Shown here: positions 37,521 through 46,441 of the stretch, piece by piece
Numbering within the stretch: the first letter of the stretch is position 1
Layout: every line of letters starts with the position of its first letter
Notes under the pieces: generated by a model
Told to the model about the DNA's origin: nothing
What the model saw: only the letters and a program-made list of their open reading frames with translations
The model's database searches: none
NCBI RefSeq assembly: GCF_002222635.1
Contig: NZ_CP022415.1
Location: 3,100,001 to 3,164,000, forward strand
Source: Pseudosulfitobacter pseudonitzschiae
GTDB lineage: Bacteria; Pseudomonadota; Alphaproteobacteria; Rhodobacterales; Rhodobacteraceae
Length of the DNA: 64,000 nt
Direction of reading: 5' to 3'
Position numbers and translations under genes: made by a program

Positions 37521-38018
37521 CTATGCGTTGATCTGGATCGGCGTGCCGTCGCCCACCATCGCATAGACATCTTCGATCTCTTTGTCGGTCACGGCGATAC
37601 AGCCCCAGGTCCAGTCGTTCCGGCCCTTTTTCCGTTTCTCTGATTTTCCGTGAATAAAGATATCACCGCCGGGCTTTTTGCCCAGTGCCTCTGCCGCGGC
37701 GCGGTCGTTTTCATTGGGATACGAGATGCCAACCGACAGATGGAATTTGCTATTCGGGTTGCGCCGGTCGATCAGGTAAAGCCCCTCGGGCGTGCGCCCG
37801 TCGCCCTCAAAGAGCTTGTGGCCAATCGGCGCGAACCCAAGGTCGATGGCATAGGCTTTTAACACGCGGTCCTTGTGTAACAGGAACATCTCGCGTCTGG
37901 ATTTGTTCACCACCACAAAGGTAACGGCAGGGCCGTTGTAGCGTTTGAATTTACTTGGGGTACATGCGGGCACAATCGCCGCCGCGACTCCACCAAGGAT
38001 CAATGCCCTGCGTTTCAT
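37521..38018 (-). CDS. L,D-transpeptidase (YkuD domain), lipoprotein-like
   Basis: A 165-residue exported protein. The signal MKRRALILGGVAAAIVPAC has a lipobox-like end, so it may be lipid-anchored at Cys19. The YkuD core reads VVVNKSRREMFLLHKDRVLKAYAIDLG and closes with IFIHGKSEKRKKGRNDWTWGCIAV, giving His ... Gly-Cys with the catalytic Cys near residue 145. It is the second YkuD-fold gene within 2 kb, on the other side of the CAP lipoprotein; the two likely serve cell-wall attachment or crosslinking. Confidence 0.87.
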   Translation of the reverse strand: MKRRALILGGVAAAIVPACTPSKFKRYNGPAVTFVVVNKSRREMFLLHKDRVLKAYAIDLGFAPIGHKLFEGDGRTPEGLYLIDRRNPNSKFHLSVGISYPNENDRAAAEALGKKPGGDIFIHGKSEKRKKGRNDWTWGCIAVTDKEIEDVYAMVGDGTPIQINA

Positions 38019-38122
38019 TGTATAGTCCTGCCTTGCGTGCCTGTTATCAGGCTACCATTTACTGCACTGCATCGGTACACCGAATCTGCGCATCCACCAA
38101 GCCGTTATCGCACAAAAGCAGC

Positions 38123-39340
38123 TCAGACGCGCGTCAACTTGCCGACCAGTTCCACATGGGACGACCAACGAAACTGGTCCACCGGCTGCACCCATTCCAG
38201 CACAAAACCCGCCTCGACCAATTGCGCCGTGTCCCGTGCAAACGTCACAGGATTGCATGAAACATAGGCCACTGTTTTCACCGCACTCTCAATAATCTGC
38301 GCCACTTGCGCCGCCGCACCCGCACGGGGCGGGTCAATCACCACTGCGTCAAACCGCTTAAGCTCGTCGGGCAGCAAGGGGCGGCGGAACAGATCGCGTG
38401 CCTCTGAAGTCAGAGGGCGCAAACCACCCGCTGCACGCCAGCCAGCGGCCATCGCCGCTGTCATCTCGGCGTCGCCTTCGACGGCGTGCACCTCGGCCTG
38501 CGCCAACAGCGGAAAACTGAACGTCCCGCACCCCGCGAACAGGTCCGCGACCGACTTGGCCCCCGCGCATATGTTTAGAACCAAAGCCTGCAAAGTCTGC
38601 TCGCCGTGCAAGGTTGCCTGCAAGAAAGTACCGGGTGGCGGCACGACCCGCGCCGCCCCAAAGGCCTGCCATGCCTGCGCGCGCGCGGCGATCACTTCGC
38701 CCTCCCATGCCAGACGGCACAGCCCGTGGGTTTCAGTCGCCTGCGCCAACTGCACCCGCAGCGGCCCGTCCAGTGGCTTGCCGCCTTGCACCGAAATATC
38801 CAGCCCTTCGCCCGACAGCGTCGCGGCCACCGACATTTCGCCCTTGCGACTGGCTCCGACCAACGCCAGCGCTTTGGCCACCTCAAGTGCGGGCAGCAAC
38901 GCGGGATCGACCAGAAGGCAATCGGGCACTTCGACAATCACGCCAGACGCGCGGCCATGAAAACCCGCCGTTGCGCCCTTTTTGGTACGCTTCACCGAAA
39001 ACGTCGCCCGTCTGCGCGATTGTGCGGGCGAGGTCAGCGTCGAGCGCACCTCGGTTTGCAACCGGTGTGCGGAAAGGGCTGCCTTGACCACGTCCGCCTT
39101 GAAATCAGACACCAGCGCATCGCTTGCGTGCTGCAACTGGCAGCCGCCGCACCCCTTGTAATGGCGACAAGGGGCTGCGACGCGATCACCCGAGGGAACC
39201 TCGATCCGAATGTCGTTCAGTTGCGTGTCGTCCAGCGTGCCGCTGACCACTTCGCCGGGCAATGTGCGGGGGGCAAAAACCGGACCTTCGGCAATTCCGT
39301 CGCCCTGATGTCCAAGGCGGATGATTGTATGTTGTGTCAT
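38123..39340 (-). CDS. TrmA/RlmD-family RNA (uracil-5) methyltransferase
   Basis: A 405-residue class I methyltransferase expected to make 5-methyluridine in rRNA or tRNA. An N-terminal TRAM-like part (IIRLGHQGDGIAEGPVFAPRTLPGEVVSG) is followed by a [4Fe-4S] site, CRHYKGCGGCQLQH, near residue 67. The SAM-binding part is VADLFAGCGTFSFPLL near residue 270. VIDPPRAGAAAQV and VAYVSCNPVTFARD near the C terminus provide the nucleophile Cys region. Family member (RlmD or RlmC type) cannot be decided by eye. Confidence 0.88.
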   Translation of the reverse strand: MTQHTIIRLGHQGDGIAEGPVFAPRTLPGEVVSGTLDDTQLNDIRIEVPSGDRVAAPCRHYKGCGGCQLQHASDALVSDFKADVVKAALSAHRLQTEVRSTLTSPAQSRRRATFSVKRTKKGATAGFHGRASGVIVEVPDCLLVDPALLPALEVAKALALVGASRKGEMSVAATLSGEGLDISVQGGKPLDGPLRVQLAQATETHGLCRLAWEGEVIAARAQAWQAFGAARVVPPPGTFLQATLHGEQTLQALVLNICAGAKSVADLFAGCGTFSFPLLAQAEVHAVEGDAEMTAAMAAGWRAAGGLRPLTSEARDLFRRPLLPDELKRFDAVVIDPPRAGAAAQVAQIIESAVKTVAYVSCNPVTFARDTAQLVEAGFVLEWVQPVDQFRWSSHVELVGKLTRV

Positions 39341-39443
39341 ACCGCGTCTTAGCGCGAAGCATCGCCGCACAGAAGCCCCATCGAACAGTTGCACGTCGCC
39401 CGATTTTGGCAGACGAATGTCCCACGCACCAAAAGGACACAAA

Positions 39444-40697
39444 ATGCCGTCACCGCTTGCCCCCATTCTGGATGAGATCCGCGCCCGTTTTGCGCATGTC
39501 GATGAATGCCCCTTTGCAGGGCCACGCATCTTTTTCGAAAACGCGGGCGGCGCGCTGACGCTGAAAACGGCGGTAGACACCTCTGCCAAATTCGCAGCAA
39601 TTCCTGACAACCAAGGGCGCGACAATCCGGCAGCCAAGGCTTTGGTCAAGATTATCCAAACGGCCAAATCCGACATGGCCACGTTTTTCAACACAGCCTC
39701 GGGCCAGTTCTTTGTCGGCGAAAGCGGCACCGAACTGCTGTTCCGTCTGATCCGCACCGCCGTGATGGGGGCCAAGGGCACCGTTATCGGCTCGACCATC
39801 GAACACCCCGCATCACGCAGTGCGGCACAGATCTGGGCCGAAAAGGCGGGTGTGGGTTATATCAGCGTGCCACATGACACCGCGCGCGGGCTGGTCACGG
39901 CCCAGAACTATGCTGCCGTAATGACGCCTGATGTGCGCGTGGCCACGATACTGCACACTTCGCCCGTGACCGGCATGGGCATGGACGTCGCCGCAATCTC
40001 GCAGGCGATCCGCGCTGTGTCGCCCGACTGCCTGATCATTGTGGACGGTATCCAGCATGCCAGTCACGGCGGCATCGACATCGACGCCGCCGACATCGAC
40101 GGCTATGTGGTCAGTCCCTACAAAGTATTTTCGCGCCATGGCTACGGCATTGCATGGGCGTCCGACCGGCTCAGCCAGCTTCCGCTTGAGGCGTTGTTGG
40201 GCGGGCCTTTGGAAAACTGGGAAATGGGCACCCGCGACACCGGCGCCTATGCGACATTTTCCGATGTGGTCGGCTATTTCGACTGGCTGGGCGGGCAAGT
40301 CTCTGAGGCCCCCGACCGCCGCGCGCGCATCGAAGCGGCAGGCGACGCGATACACGCACATGAAATACACCTGACCCAGACCATGTTGAACGGCACTGGC
40401 AACCTGCCCGGCCTGACCGACTTGCCTGGCGTGCAGATCATTGGCGGCGATGACAATCCGGCCCGCGAGGGTCTGGTGTGCTTTGCAATGGACACCATCC
40501 CCGCCGTTGACATCGTCGCCCGCCTGAATGCCCAAGGCATCCGCACCCATGTGCGCAAGGCCGACCATTATTCGGGCAATGTGCTTGATCCTCTGGGTCT
40601 GCCCGCAGCGGTGCGCGTGTCACTGTGTCACTACAACTCCGAAGCCGAGGTCACCGCGTTTCTGTCCGCCATGAAAAAGATGTCCGACGATGCTTGA
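39444..40697 (+). CDS. Class V aminotransferase / cysteine-desulfurase-like PLP enzyme
   Basis: A 417-residue PLP enzyme. The start ATG at 39444 has AAGGAC upstream. FFENAGGALTL near residue 32 is the N-terminal family signature, IIVDGIQHASHGGIDIDAADID near residues 198-219 holds the cofactor Asp, and VSPYKVFSRHGYGIAW near 223 holds the Schiff-base Lys. The group includes cysteine desulfurases and SufS-like enzymes, but a catalytic Cys loop is not evident and no suf/isc genes are near. The stop overlaps the next gene by 8 nt (ATGCTTGA), linking it functionally to the CoA transferase. Confidence 0.82.
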   Translation: MPSPLAPILDEIRARFAHVDECPFAGPRIFFENAGGALTLKTAVDTSAKFAAIPDNQGRDNPAAKALVKIIQTAKSDMATFFNTASGQFFVGESGTELLFRLIRTAVMGAKGTVIGSTIEHPASRSAAQIWAEKAGVGYISVPHDTARGLVTAQNYAAVMTPDVRVATILHTSPVTGMGMDVAAISQAIRAVSPDCLIIVDGIQHASHGGIDIDAADIDGYVVSPYKVFSRHGYGIAWASDRLSQLPLEALLGGPLENWEMGTRDTGAYATFSDVVGYFDWLGGQVSEAPDRRARIEAAGDAIHAHEIHLTQTMLNGTGNLPGLTDLPGVQIIGGDDNPAREGLVCFAMDTIPAVDIVARLNAQGIRTHVRKADHYSGNVLDPLGLPAAVRVSLCHYNSEAEVTAFLSAMKKMSDDA

Positions 40698-41793
40698 CCG
40701 CAACGGGCCCCTGCGCGGGCTGCGCGTTGTGGAAATGGCGGGTCTTGGGCCTGCGCCCTTCGCCTGCATGATGCTGGCCGACATGGGTGCGGAAGTGATT
40801 CGCATCGCCCGCCCCGGTCAAAAGCCGATGTTCGGGATCGCACAAAAGCACAACCTGTACGACCGCTCGCGCCAAAGCGTCACGCTGGATTTGCGCAACC
40901 CCGATGATCGGGCGCAGGCACAAACCCTGATCGCCAAGGCCGAAGTGGTGATCGAAGGGTTTCGCCCCGGTGTCATGGAACGTCTGGGCCTTGGTCCTGT
41001 GCATATGATGGCCGCGAACCCTGCGTTGGTTTACGGGCGCATGACTGGTTGGGGACAGGACGGACCATTGCGCGACCGCGCGGGCCACGACCTGAACTAT
41101 ATGGCGATTTCCGGCGCACTATGGTCGATCGGCCCGGCTGGCGCGCCACCACCGCCACCGCAAAACATCATCGCCGATCTGGCGGGCGGCGGCATGATGC
41201 TGCTGGCCGGTGTACTGGCCGGCGTTTTACACGCGCGCGGGACCGGTCAGGGCCAAGTCGTCGATGCCTGCATGTCTGACGGAGCAGCCCTGATGATGCT
41301 GATGCAATACGGCCTGATGGCCGCAGGTGTGCACAAAGATGAGGCACGCGGCGGCAACATTCTGAACGGAGGCCTTGCCAGCTATCGTTGCTATGAAACA
41401 GCCTGTGGCGGCTATGTTGCCCTTGGCCCGCTCGAACCGCAGTTCTTTGCAGAACTGCTGGCGCAACTGGGCCTGTCGGATGATCCGCGATTTGCTGATC
41501 AATACGGCGATCAGGACGCAATGAAGGCCGCGTTAGAGACGCTTTTCCACAGCAAACCCCGCACTCACTGGCAGGAAATTCTGGAACGTGTCGATGCCTG
41601 TTTTGCCCCCGTTCTATCTATGTCCGAAGCGCCGGATTACCCGCACAACGTCGCCCGCGGCACCTTTGTCGCCACCGATGGCATTGTCCAACCTGGCCCT
41701 GTACCACGCTTTTCCCACACACCTTCGGACCCGCCAACCCATGGTGATGCGGGTATGATAACCGTAGAAGACGTGCTGAAATCCTGGGCCTGA
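40690..41793 (+). CDS. CaiB/BaiF-type CoA transferase or alpha-methylacyl-CoA racemase
   Basis: A 367-residue class III CoA-transferase-fold protein. The opening LRGLRVVEMAGLGPAPFACMMLADMGAEVIRI is the family signature. GHDLNYMAISGALWSIG near residue 132 carries the His-Asp pair that resembles alpha-methylacyl-CoA racemases more than CoA transferases, and the length fits Amacr (about 360). It follows the PLP enzyme with an 8-nt overlap. The substrate is unknown. Confidence 0.85.
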   Translation: MLDRNGPLRGLRVVEMAGLGPAPFACMMLADMGAEVIRIARPGQKPMFGIAQKHNLYDRSRQSVTLDLRNPDDRAQAQTLIAKAEVVIEGFRPGVMERLGLGPVHMMAANPALVYGRMTGWGQDGPLRDRAGHDLNYMAISGALWSIGPAGAPPPPPQNIIADLAGGGMMLLAGVLAGVLHARGTGQGQVVDACMSDGAALMMLMQYGLMAAGVHKDEARGGNILNGGLASYRCYETACGGYVALGPLEPQFFAELLAQLGLSDDPRFADQYGDQDAMKAALETLFHSKPRTHWQEILERVDACFAPVLSMSEAPDYPHNVARGTFVATDGIVQPGPVPRFSHTPSDPPTHGDAGMITVEDVLKSWA

Positions 41794-41832
41794 CGCCTTG
41801 CCATTCCCGAACCAAGATTCAAAGGTATCACC

Positions 41833-43107
41833 ATGACACTCACCAACCGCATCACCGACAAACGCGACGACTTGATCCAGCTGACGCAGGACTTGATCCG
41901 CATCCCCACTTTGAACCCTCCGGGCGAAAACTATCGCGAAATCTGTGATTTCCTTGATAAACGCCTGTCCAAGCATGGGTTTCAGACGCAACTGATCCGT
42001 GCATTTGGCACGCCTGGCGACAGCGAGAAATATCCCCGCTGGAACATCGTCGCACGGCGTGACGGGGCGCAAACGGGAGAGTGTGTGCACTTCAACAGCC
42101 ACACAGATGTGGTCGAAGTGGGTCAGGGTTGGACCTTTGACCCCTTTGGCGGTGACATTTCCGACGGCAAGATTTACGGGCGCGGTGCTTGCGACATGAA
42201 GGGTGGATTGGCGGCGTCGATCATCGCAGCCGAGGCGTTCATCGAAGAGCACCCCAATTTTCAAGGGGCGATCGAAATCTCAGGCACGGCCGATGAGGAA
42301 TCGGGCGGCTATGGCGGTGTTGCCTATCTGGCCGAACAGGGATTTTTCGACCCTAACAAGGTGCAACACGTCATTATCCCCGAACCCCTGCAAAAAGACC
42401 GTATCTGTCTGGGCCACCGTGGCGGTTGGTGGGCCGAGATCGAAACCAAGGGCGAGATCGCCCACGGGTCGATGCCGTTTCTGGGCGATTGCGCGGTCCG
42501 CCACATGGGGGCGGTGCTATCCGAATTCGAAACCAAGCTTTTCCCTGCGATGGCCGCGCGGTTCACCGATATGCCCGTCGTGCCCGAAGGGGCGCGGCAG
42601 TCGACAATGAACATCAATTCGATCCATGGCGGCCAAAAAGAACAAACCGACGATTTCACCGGTCTGCCCGCACATTGTGTGCCCGACAGTTGCCGCATCG
42701 TGATCGACCGCCGCTATCTGGTCGAGGAAACGCTGGATCAGGTCCGCGACGAGGTCAAAGCGCTGTTGGAAGGTCTGCGCGAAACACGCCCCGATTTCGA
42801 ATACGAACTGACCGAGCTGAACAGCGTGATACCTTCGATGACAGACAAAACTGCACCGGTGGTAGAGACTGTTGCAAAGGCCATCGAAGAGGTCATGGGC
42901 AAACCGCCCACCTATGTCGCTTCGCCCGGATCGTATGACCAAAAACACATCGACCGCATCGGCAAGCTGAAGAATTGCATCGCCTATGGCCCCGGCCTGT
43001 TGGAACTGGCGCACAAGCCCGACGAATACATCGGCATCGACGACATGATCGACAGCGCCAAGGTGATGGGTGCCGCGTTAGAGACGCTTTTGCTATCAAA
43101 GAGCTAA
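41833..43107 (+). CDS. M20 peptidase family deacylase (ArgE/DapE-like)
   Basis: A 424-residue dinuclear zinc amidohydrolase that would remove acyl groups from N-acylated amino acids or related amides. Metal ligands are visible in HFNSHTDVVEVG (His, Asp, near residue 85), GACDMKGG (near 120), and TADEESGGYGG (Glu-Glu, near 153). PEPLQKDRICLGHRGG and HGSMPFLGDCAV follow. The M20 lid domain lies in the middle. It lies 39 nt after the racemase gene and probably belongs to the same catabolic operon. The stop overlaps the convergent Hsp70-like gene by 4 nt. Confidence 0.88.
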   Translation: MTLTNRITDKRDDLIQLTQDLIRIPTLNPPGENYREICDFLDKRLSKHGFQTQLIRAFGTPGDSEKYPRWNIVARRDGAQTGECVHFNSHTDVVEVGQGWTFDPFGGDISDGKIYGRGACDMKGGLAASIIAAEAFIEEHPNFQGAIEISGTADEESGGYGGVAYLAEQGFFDPNKVQHVIIPEPLQKDRICLGHRGGWWAEIETKGEIAHGSMPFLGDCAVRHMGAVLSEFETKLFPAMAARFTDMPVVPEGARQSTMNINSIHGGQKEQTDDFTGLPAHCVPDSCRIVIDRRYLVEETLDQVRDEVKALLEGLRETRPDFEYELTELNSVIPSMTDKTAPVVETVAKAIEEVMGKPPTYVASPGSYDQKHIDRIGKLKNCIAYGPGLLELAHKPDEYIGIDDMIDSAKVMGAALETLLLSKS

Positions 43108-44354
43108 AAAGCCGTCTCGCTTGCCAGTGCCAATCCTTCGACAATGCCCGTCAGAGCCGCGCCCCGATGCACATCAGCCTGTGGAAAGCGCTGGGTCAAA
43201 GCGCCCTGTATCACCGCCATCAGGCTGGAACCGCCGACAAAAATCAACCTGTCAATGTCTTCGGGTGCGACCTGCGCTTGGGCCACGGCCTGCAACGCCG
43301 CCTCGCCCACCTGATCGGCCATATCGGCCAAACCGGCCCACATCATCGCAGCAGGCAGCGGAACGGTTAATCCAGTCTCTAACAACGAGATATTAATCTC
43401 GGGCAGTGCTGTTCCATTGGGGTCGTTCGCCGCGATTTTGCCCGCTTCGACTGCGAACGCCAGATCGTGGCCCAGTTCGTCTTCCAGCACCCGCACCAGA
43501 CGGTTCAACAATTCGGGCTGTACCGCATGTTTTGCCAGATCCCGCGCCGCGCGGCGGCTGTCGGGGGCATAGAGAAACGGAATTTTTTGCCATGTGGCCA
43601 GATCGGCAAACAGCGCACGGGGCGCTGCATGCACCTGATCGCCAAAAGCGTGGCGGATGTCGCTGCCCAGTCCCAGAAAGGGCATCACATGATCCAACGA
43701 CAACCGCCGGTCAAAATCGGTGCCGCCCAATCGCACGCCATGACTGGCCAGAATGTCGATGCCCGCATCTGCACCATGCCGGAACACGGTAAAATCCGAC
43801 GTACCCCCGCCGATGTCGATCACCAGCCCCAAATCGCCCGCCTGCAAAGCCGCGCGACTGGCCAGCGCGGCGGCCTCAGGTTCGGGCATGAATTTGACCG
43901 CATCAAAACCCGCAACGTGGTAGCATTCGGTCAGATCAACCAGCGCCTGCGCGTTCCGTTCGGCATTGGCGCTGTGAAACAACACCGGACGCCCCGACAG
44001 CGCCGTGTTGAACTGCAACCCGCTTTCCGCTTCGGCGCGTGCCTTTAACGTGGCCAGAAACCGCGCAACGATGGTGATAAAATCCTGCCGTTCGTTCAGC
44101 AGCATCCGCTGCTCGCGCATAAGCGACGTACCCAGCAAGCTTTTGAGCGCGCGCATATACCGCCCCTCGTCCCCCGCAACCAGCGCCGCATTGGCAGGCC
44201 GTCCATACAGTGTCTTGCGCGAGTCAAAATCGAAGAACACCGCCGTGGGCAACGTCTGTTCGCCGCGCTCAAGTGCGACCAACCGCGTCTGCCCATCCAC
44301 TGCATAGCCTGCCGCCGAATTCGATGTACCGAAGTCAATACCAAGGGTTGCCAT
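43104..44354 (-). CDS. Hsp70-like (YegD-type) ATPase
   Basis: A 416-residue actin/Hsp70-fold protein lacking the substrate-binding lid domain of DnaK. The phosphate loop TLGIDFGTSNSAAGYAVDG (residues 3-21), LVIDIGGGTSDFTVFRHG near residue 197 and the adenosine motif LIFVGGSSLMAVIQGAL near 372 are plain. Arg/Asn-rich segments around 70-100 are the YegD mark. YegD-like proteins have no settled function. It is transcribed opposite to both neighbours, so it appears monocistronic. Confidence 0.85.
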   Translation of the reverse strand: MATLGIDFGTSNSAAGYAVDGQTRLVALERGEQTLPTAVFFDFDSRKTLYGRPANAALVAGDEGRYMRALKSLLGTSLMREQRMLLNERQDFITIVARFLATLKARAEAESGLQFNTALSGRPVLFHSANAERNAQALVDLTECYHVAGFDAVKFMPEPEAAALASRAALQAGDLGLVIDIGGGTSDFTVFRHGADAGIDILASHGVRLGGTDFDRRLSLDHVMPFLGLGSDIRHAFGDQVHAAPRALFADLATWQKIPFLYAPDSRRAARDLAKHAVQPELLNRLVRVLEDELGHDLAFAVEAGKIAANDPNGTALPEINISLLETGLTVPLPAAMMWAGLADMADQVGEAALQAVAQAQVAPEDIDRLIFVGGSSLMAVIQGALTQRFPQADVHRGAALTGIVEGLALASETAF

Positions 44355-44485
44355 GTGATCACTGCCTGAAAATACGCGAAAGCCGCCGCCATAACCCCTT
44401 GGTCATGCGGGTGCAACACGGCGGCGCTGGTCAAAGTCAAAGGAAGTGGCTAGCCTTTCAAAAAAACCAACCGGGAGTCTTGATA

Positions 44486-45964
44486 ATGTTTCACATCCGT
44501 TCGCTTTTGCTGGGGGTTGCCTCTGCTGCGCTGATCGCCGGATCGGCTTTGGCCAAGGACGACATCACCGTCGCCATGCAACTTGAACCTCCCCACCTTG
44601 ATCCGACCAGCGCCGCCGCCGGTGCCATTGATTCGGTTTTGTATTCCAATGTCTTCGAGGGTCTGACGCGGTTCATGGGCGACGGGTCGATCGTGGCTGG
44701 TCTGGCCGAAAGCTGGGAAATTTCCGACGACGGCCTGACATATACATTCAAGCTGCGCGACGGAGTGACCTTCCACGACGGCACCACGATGGACGCCGAA
44801 GATGTGAAATTCAGCCTTGATCGCGCCCGCGCCGAAGACAGCGTGAACGCGCAAAAGGCGCTTTATACAGGCATTTCCGATGTCGAAGTGATCGACCCCC
44901 TAACGGTCAAGGTCACCCTGTCCGAACCGAACGGCAGCCTGCTGTTCAATCTGGCATGGGGTGACGCGGTAATTGTGGCCCCTGAAAGCATAGAAAACAT
45001 CAAACAAATGCCCGTCGGCACCGGCGCGTTCAAATTCGTGAACTGGGTGCAGGGCGACAAGATCGAACTGGAACGCAACGACGCCTATTGGGGTGACGCC
45101 CCCGCGCTGGCCAAAGCAACGTTCAAATTTATCTCGGACCCGACCGCCGCCTTTGCCGCCGTGATGGCCGAGGATGTGGACGCCTTTGCAGGCTTTCCCG
45201 CCCCCGAGAACCTGCCACAATTCGAGGCGGACCCGCGTTTTCAGGTGCTGGTCGGCAGCACCGAGGGCGAAACGATCCTGTCCACCAACAATGCGCTGCC
45301 GCCGTTCGACAACATCAAGGTGCGCGAGGCACTGGCCCACGCGATCAACCGTCAGTCGATCATCGACGGTGCGATGTTCGGGTATGGCACGCCCATCGGC
45401 ACGCATTTTGCGCCCCACAACCCAGCCTATGTCGATCTGACCGGCATGAGCGAATATGACCCTGAAAAGTCCAAGGCGCTGCTGGCCGAAGCTGGCTTTG
45501 CCGACGGGTTCGAAACCACGCTGCACCTGCCACCCCCTTCTTATGCCCGTCGCGGCGGCGAGATTGTCGCGGCACAACTGGCCGAGGTTGGTATCAAAGC
45601 CGAGATCATCAACGTCGAATGGGCGCAGTGGCTGGAAACGGTGTTCAAGGGCAAGAACTTTGGCCTGACCATCATCTCGCATACCGAACCGATGGACATC
45701 GGCATCTATGCCAATCCGGATTACTATTTCCAGTACGACAACCCGGATTTTCAGGCCCTGTTGACCAAACTGAACGGCACCACAGATCCCGACATACGCA
45801 CGCAAATGCTGGGCGACGCACAGCGCATGATCTCCGAGGAGTACGTGAACGGTTACCTGTTCCAATTGGCCATGATGTCGGTCGCCAAGGCCGAGCTTCA
45901 GGGTCTGTGGACCAATGCCCCGACCCAAGCGACCGACCTGACCGGTGTCAGCTGGTCGGAATAA
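44486..45964 (+). CDS. Peptide/oligopeptide ABC transporter substrate-binding protein
   Basis: A 492-residue periplasmic receptor of the SBP_bac_5 family, probably for peptides or related solutes. The start ATG at 44486 follows GGGAG. The signal peptide is MFHIRSLLLGVASAALIAGSALA. LAESWEISDDGLTYTFKLRDGVTFHDG near residue 72 is the family signature, and PFDNIKVREALAHAINRQSIIDGAMFG near residue 272 marks the second lobe. It is the only complete receptor of this class in the window and likely partners the permease-ATPase genes at 47696-51074, although a terminator, a cupin and a deacetylase gene lie between. Confidence 0.9.
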   Translation: MFHIRSLLLGVASAALIAGSALAKDDITVAMQLEPPHLDPTSAAAGAIDSVLYSNVFEGLTRFMGDGSIVAGLAESWEISDDGLTYTFKLRDGVTFHDGTTMDAEDVKFSLDRARAEDSVNAQKALYTGISDVEVIDPLTVKVTLSEPNGSLLFNLAWGDAVIVAPESIENIKQMPVGTGAFKFVNWVQGDKIELERNDAYWGDAPALAKATFKFISDPTAAFAAVMAEDVDAFAGFPAPENLPQFEADPRFQVLVGSTEGETILSTNNALPPFDNIKVREALAHAINRQSIIDGAMFGYGTPIGTHFAPHNPAYVDLTGMSEYDPEKSKALLAEAGFADGFETTLHLPPPSYARRGGEIVAAQLAEVGIKAEIINVEWAQWLETVFKGKNFGLTIISHTEPMDIGIYANPDYYFQYDNPDFQALLTKLNGTTDPDIRTQMLGDAQRMISEEYVNGYLFQLAMMSVAKAELQGLWTNAPTQATDLTGVSWSE

Positions 45965-45983
45965 CCGGTCCTGAAATGTGATC

Positions 45984-46010
45984 AAGGGCGGCGGCAACGT
46001 CGCCCTTTTC
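45984..46010 (+). terminator. Intrinsic terminator after the substrate-binding protein
   Basis: AAGGGCG (45984-45990) pairs with CGCCCTT (46001-46007), followed by TTTCCTTTTCC. It should separate the abundant receptor from the genes downstream. Confidence 0.7.
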
Positions 46011-46033
46011 CTTTTCCCCACAGGAGATGCGCC

Positions 46034-46441
46034 ATGGACATTCACAAATACGGCTCACGGCCCCGCACGCAGGCACCCGCCGAATACTTCACCGGCGAGG
46101 TCTGGCAGGATCCGGTTGTGACAGCCCCCGAACCAGCACGACTGCGCGCTTTGATCGTTACCTTTTCCGCCGCTGCGCGGACTGCATGGCATACGCACCC
46201 GCTGGGCCAGACCCTTCATGTGATGTCAGGCGAAGGGCGCATAGCCCTGCGCGGACAGGCACCGCGCATTATTTCAGCAGGCGATACCGTGTGGATCCCT
46301 CCGCACGAAGAACATTGGCACGGGGCCGCCCCCGATACCGAAATGGTGCATATGGCAATGCAAGAGGCGCTAGACGGCTCGGCCGCGCATTGGCTGGAGC
46401 ATGTCAGCGACGCCGACTATGCGATTGCGCCACAAGAATAA
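46034..46441 (+). CDS. Single-domain cupin protein
   Basis: A 135-residue beta-barrel protein. The metal-binding motif 1 reads RTAWHTHPLGQTLHVMSGEG (near residues 50-69) and motif 2 SAGDTVWIPPHEEHWHGAAP (near 82-101), giving three His and a Glu as likely ligands. Small cupins of this kind act as sugar or organic-acid isomerases, dioxygenases or quercetin-like regulators; the exact reaction cannot be read. The convergent deacetylase gene abuts it at 46442. Confidence 0.8.
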   Translation: MDIHKYGSRPRTQAPAEYFTGEVWQDPVVTAPEPARLRALIVTFSAAARTAWHTHPLGQTLHVMSGEGRIALRGQAPRIISAGDTVWIPPHEEHWHGAAPDTEMVHMAMQEALDGSAAHWLEHVSDADYAIAPQE

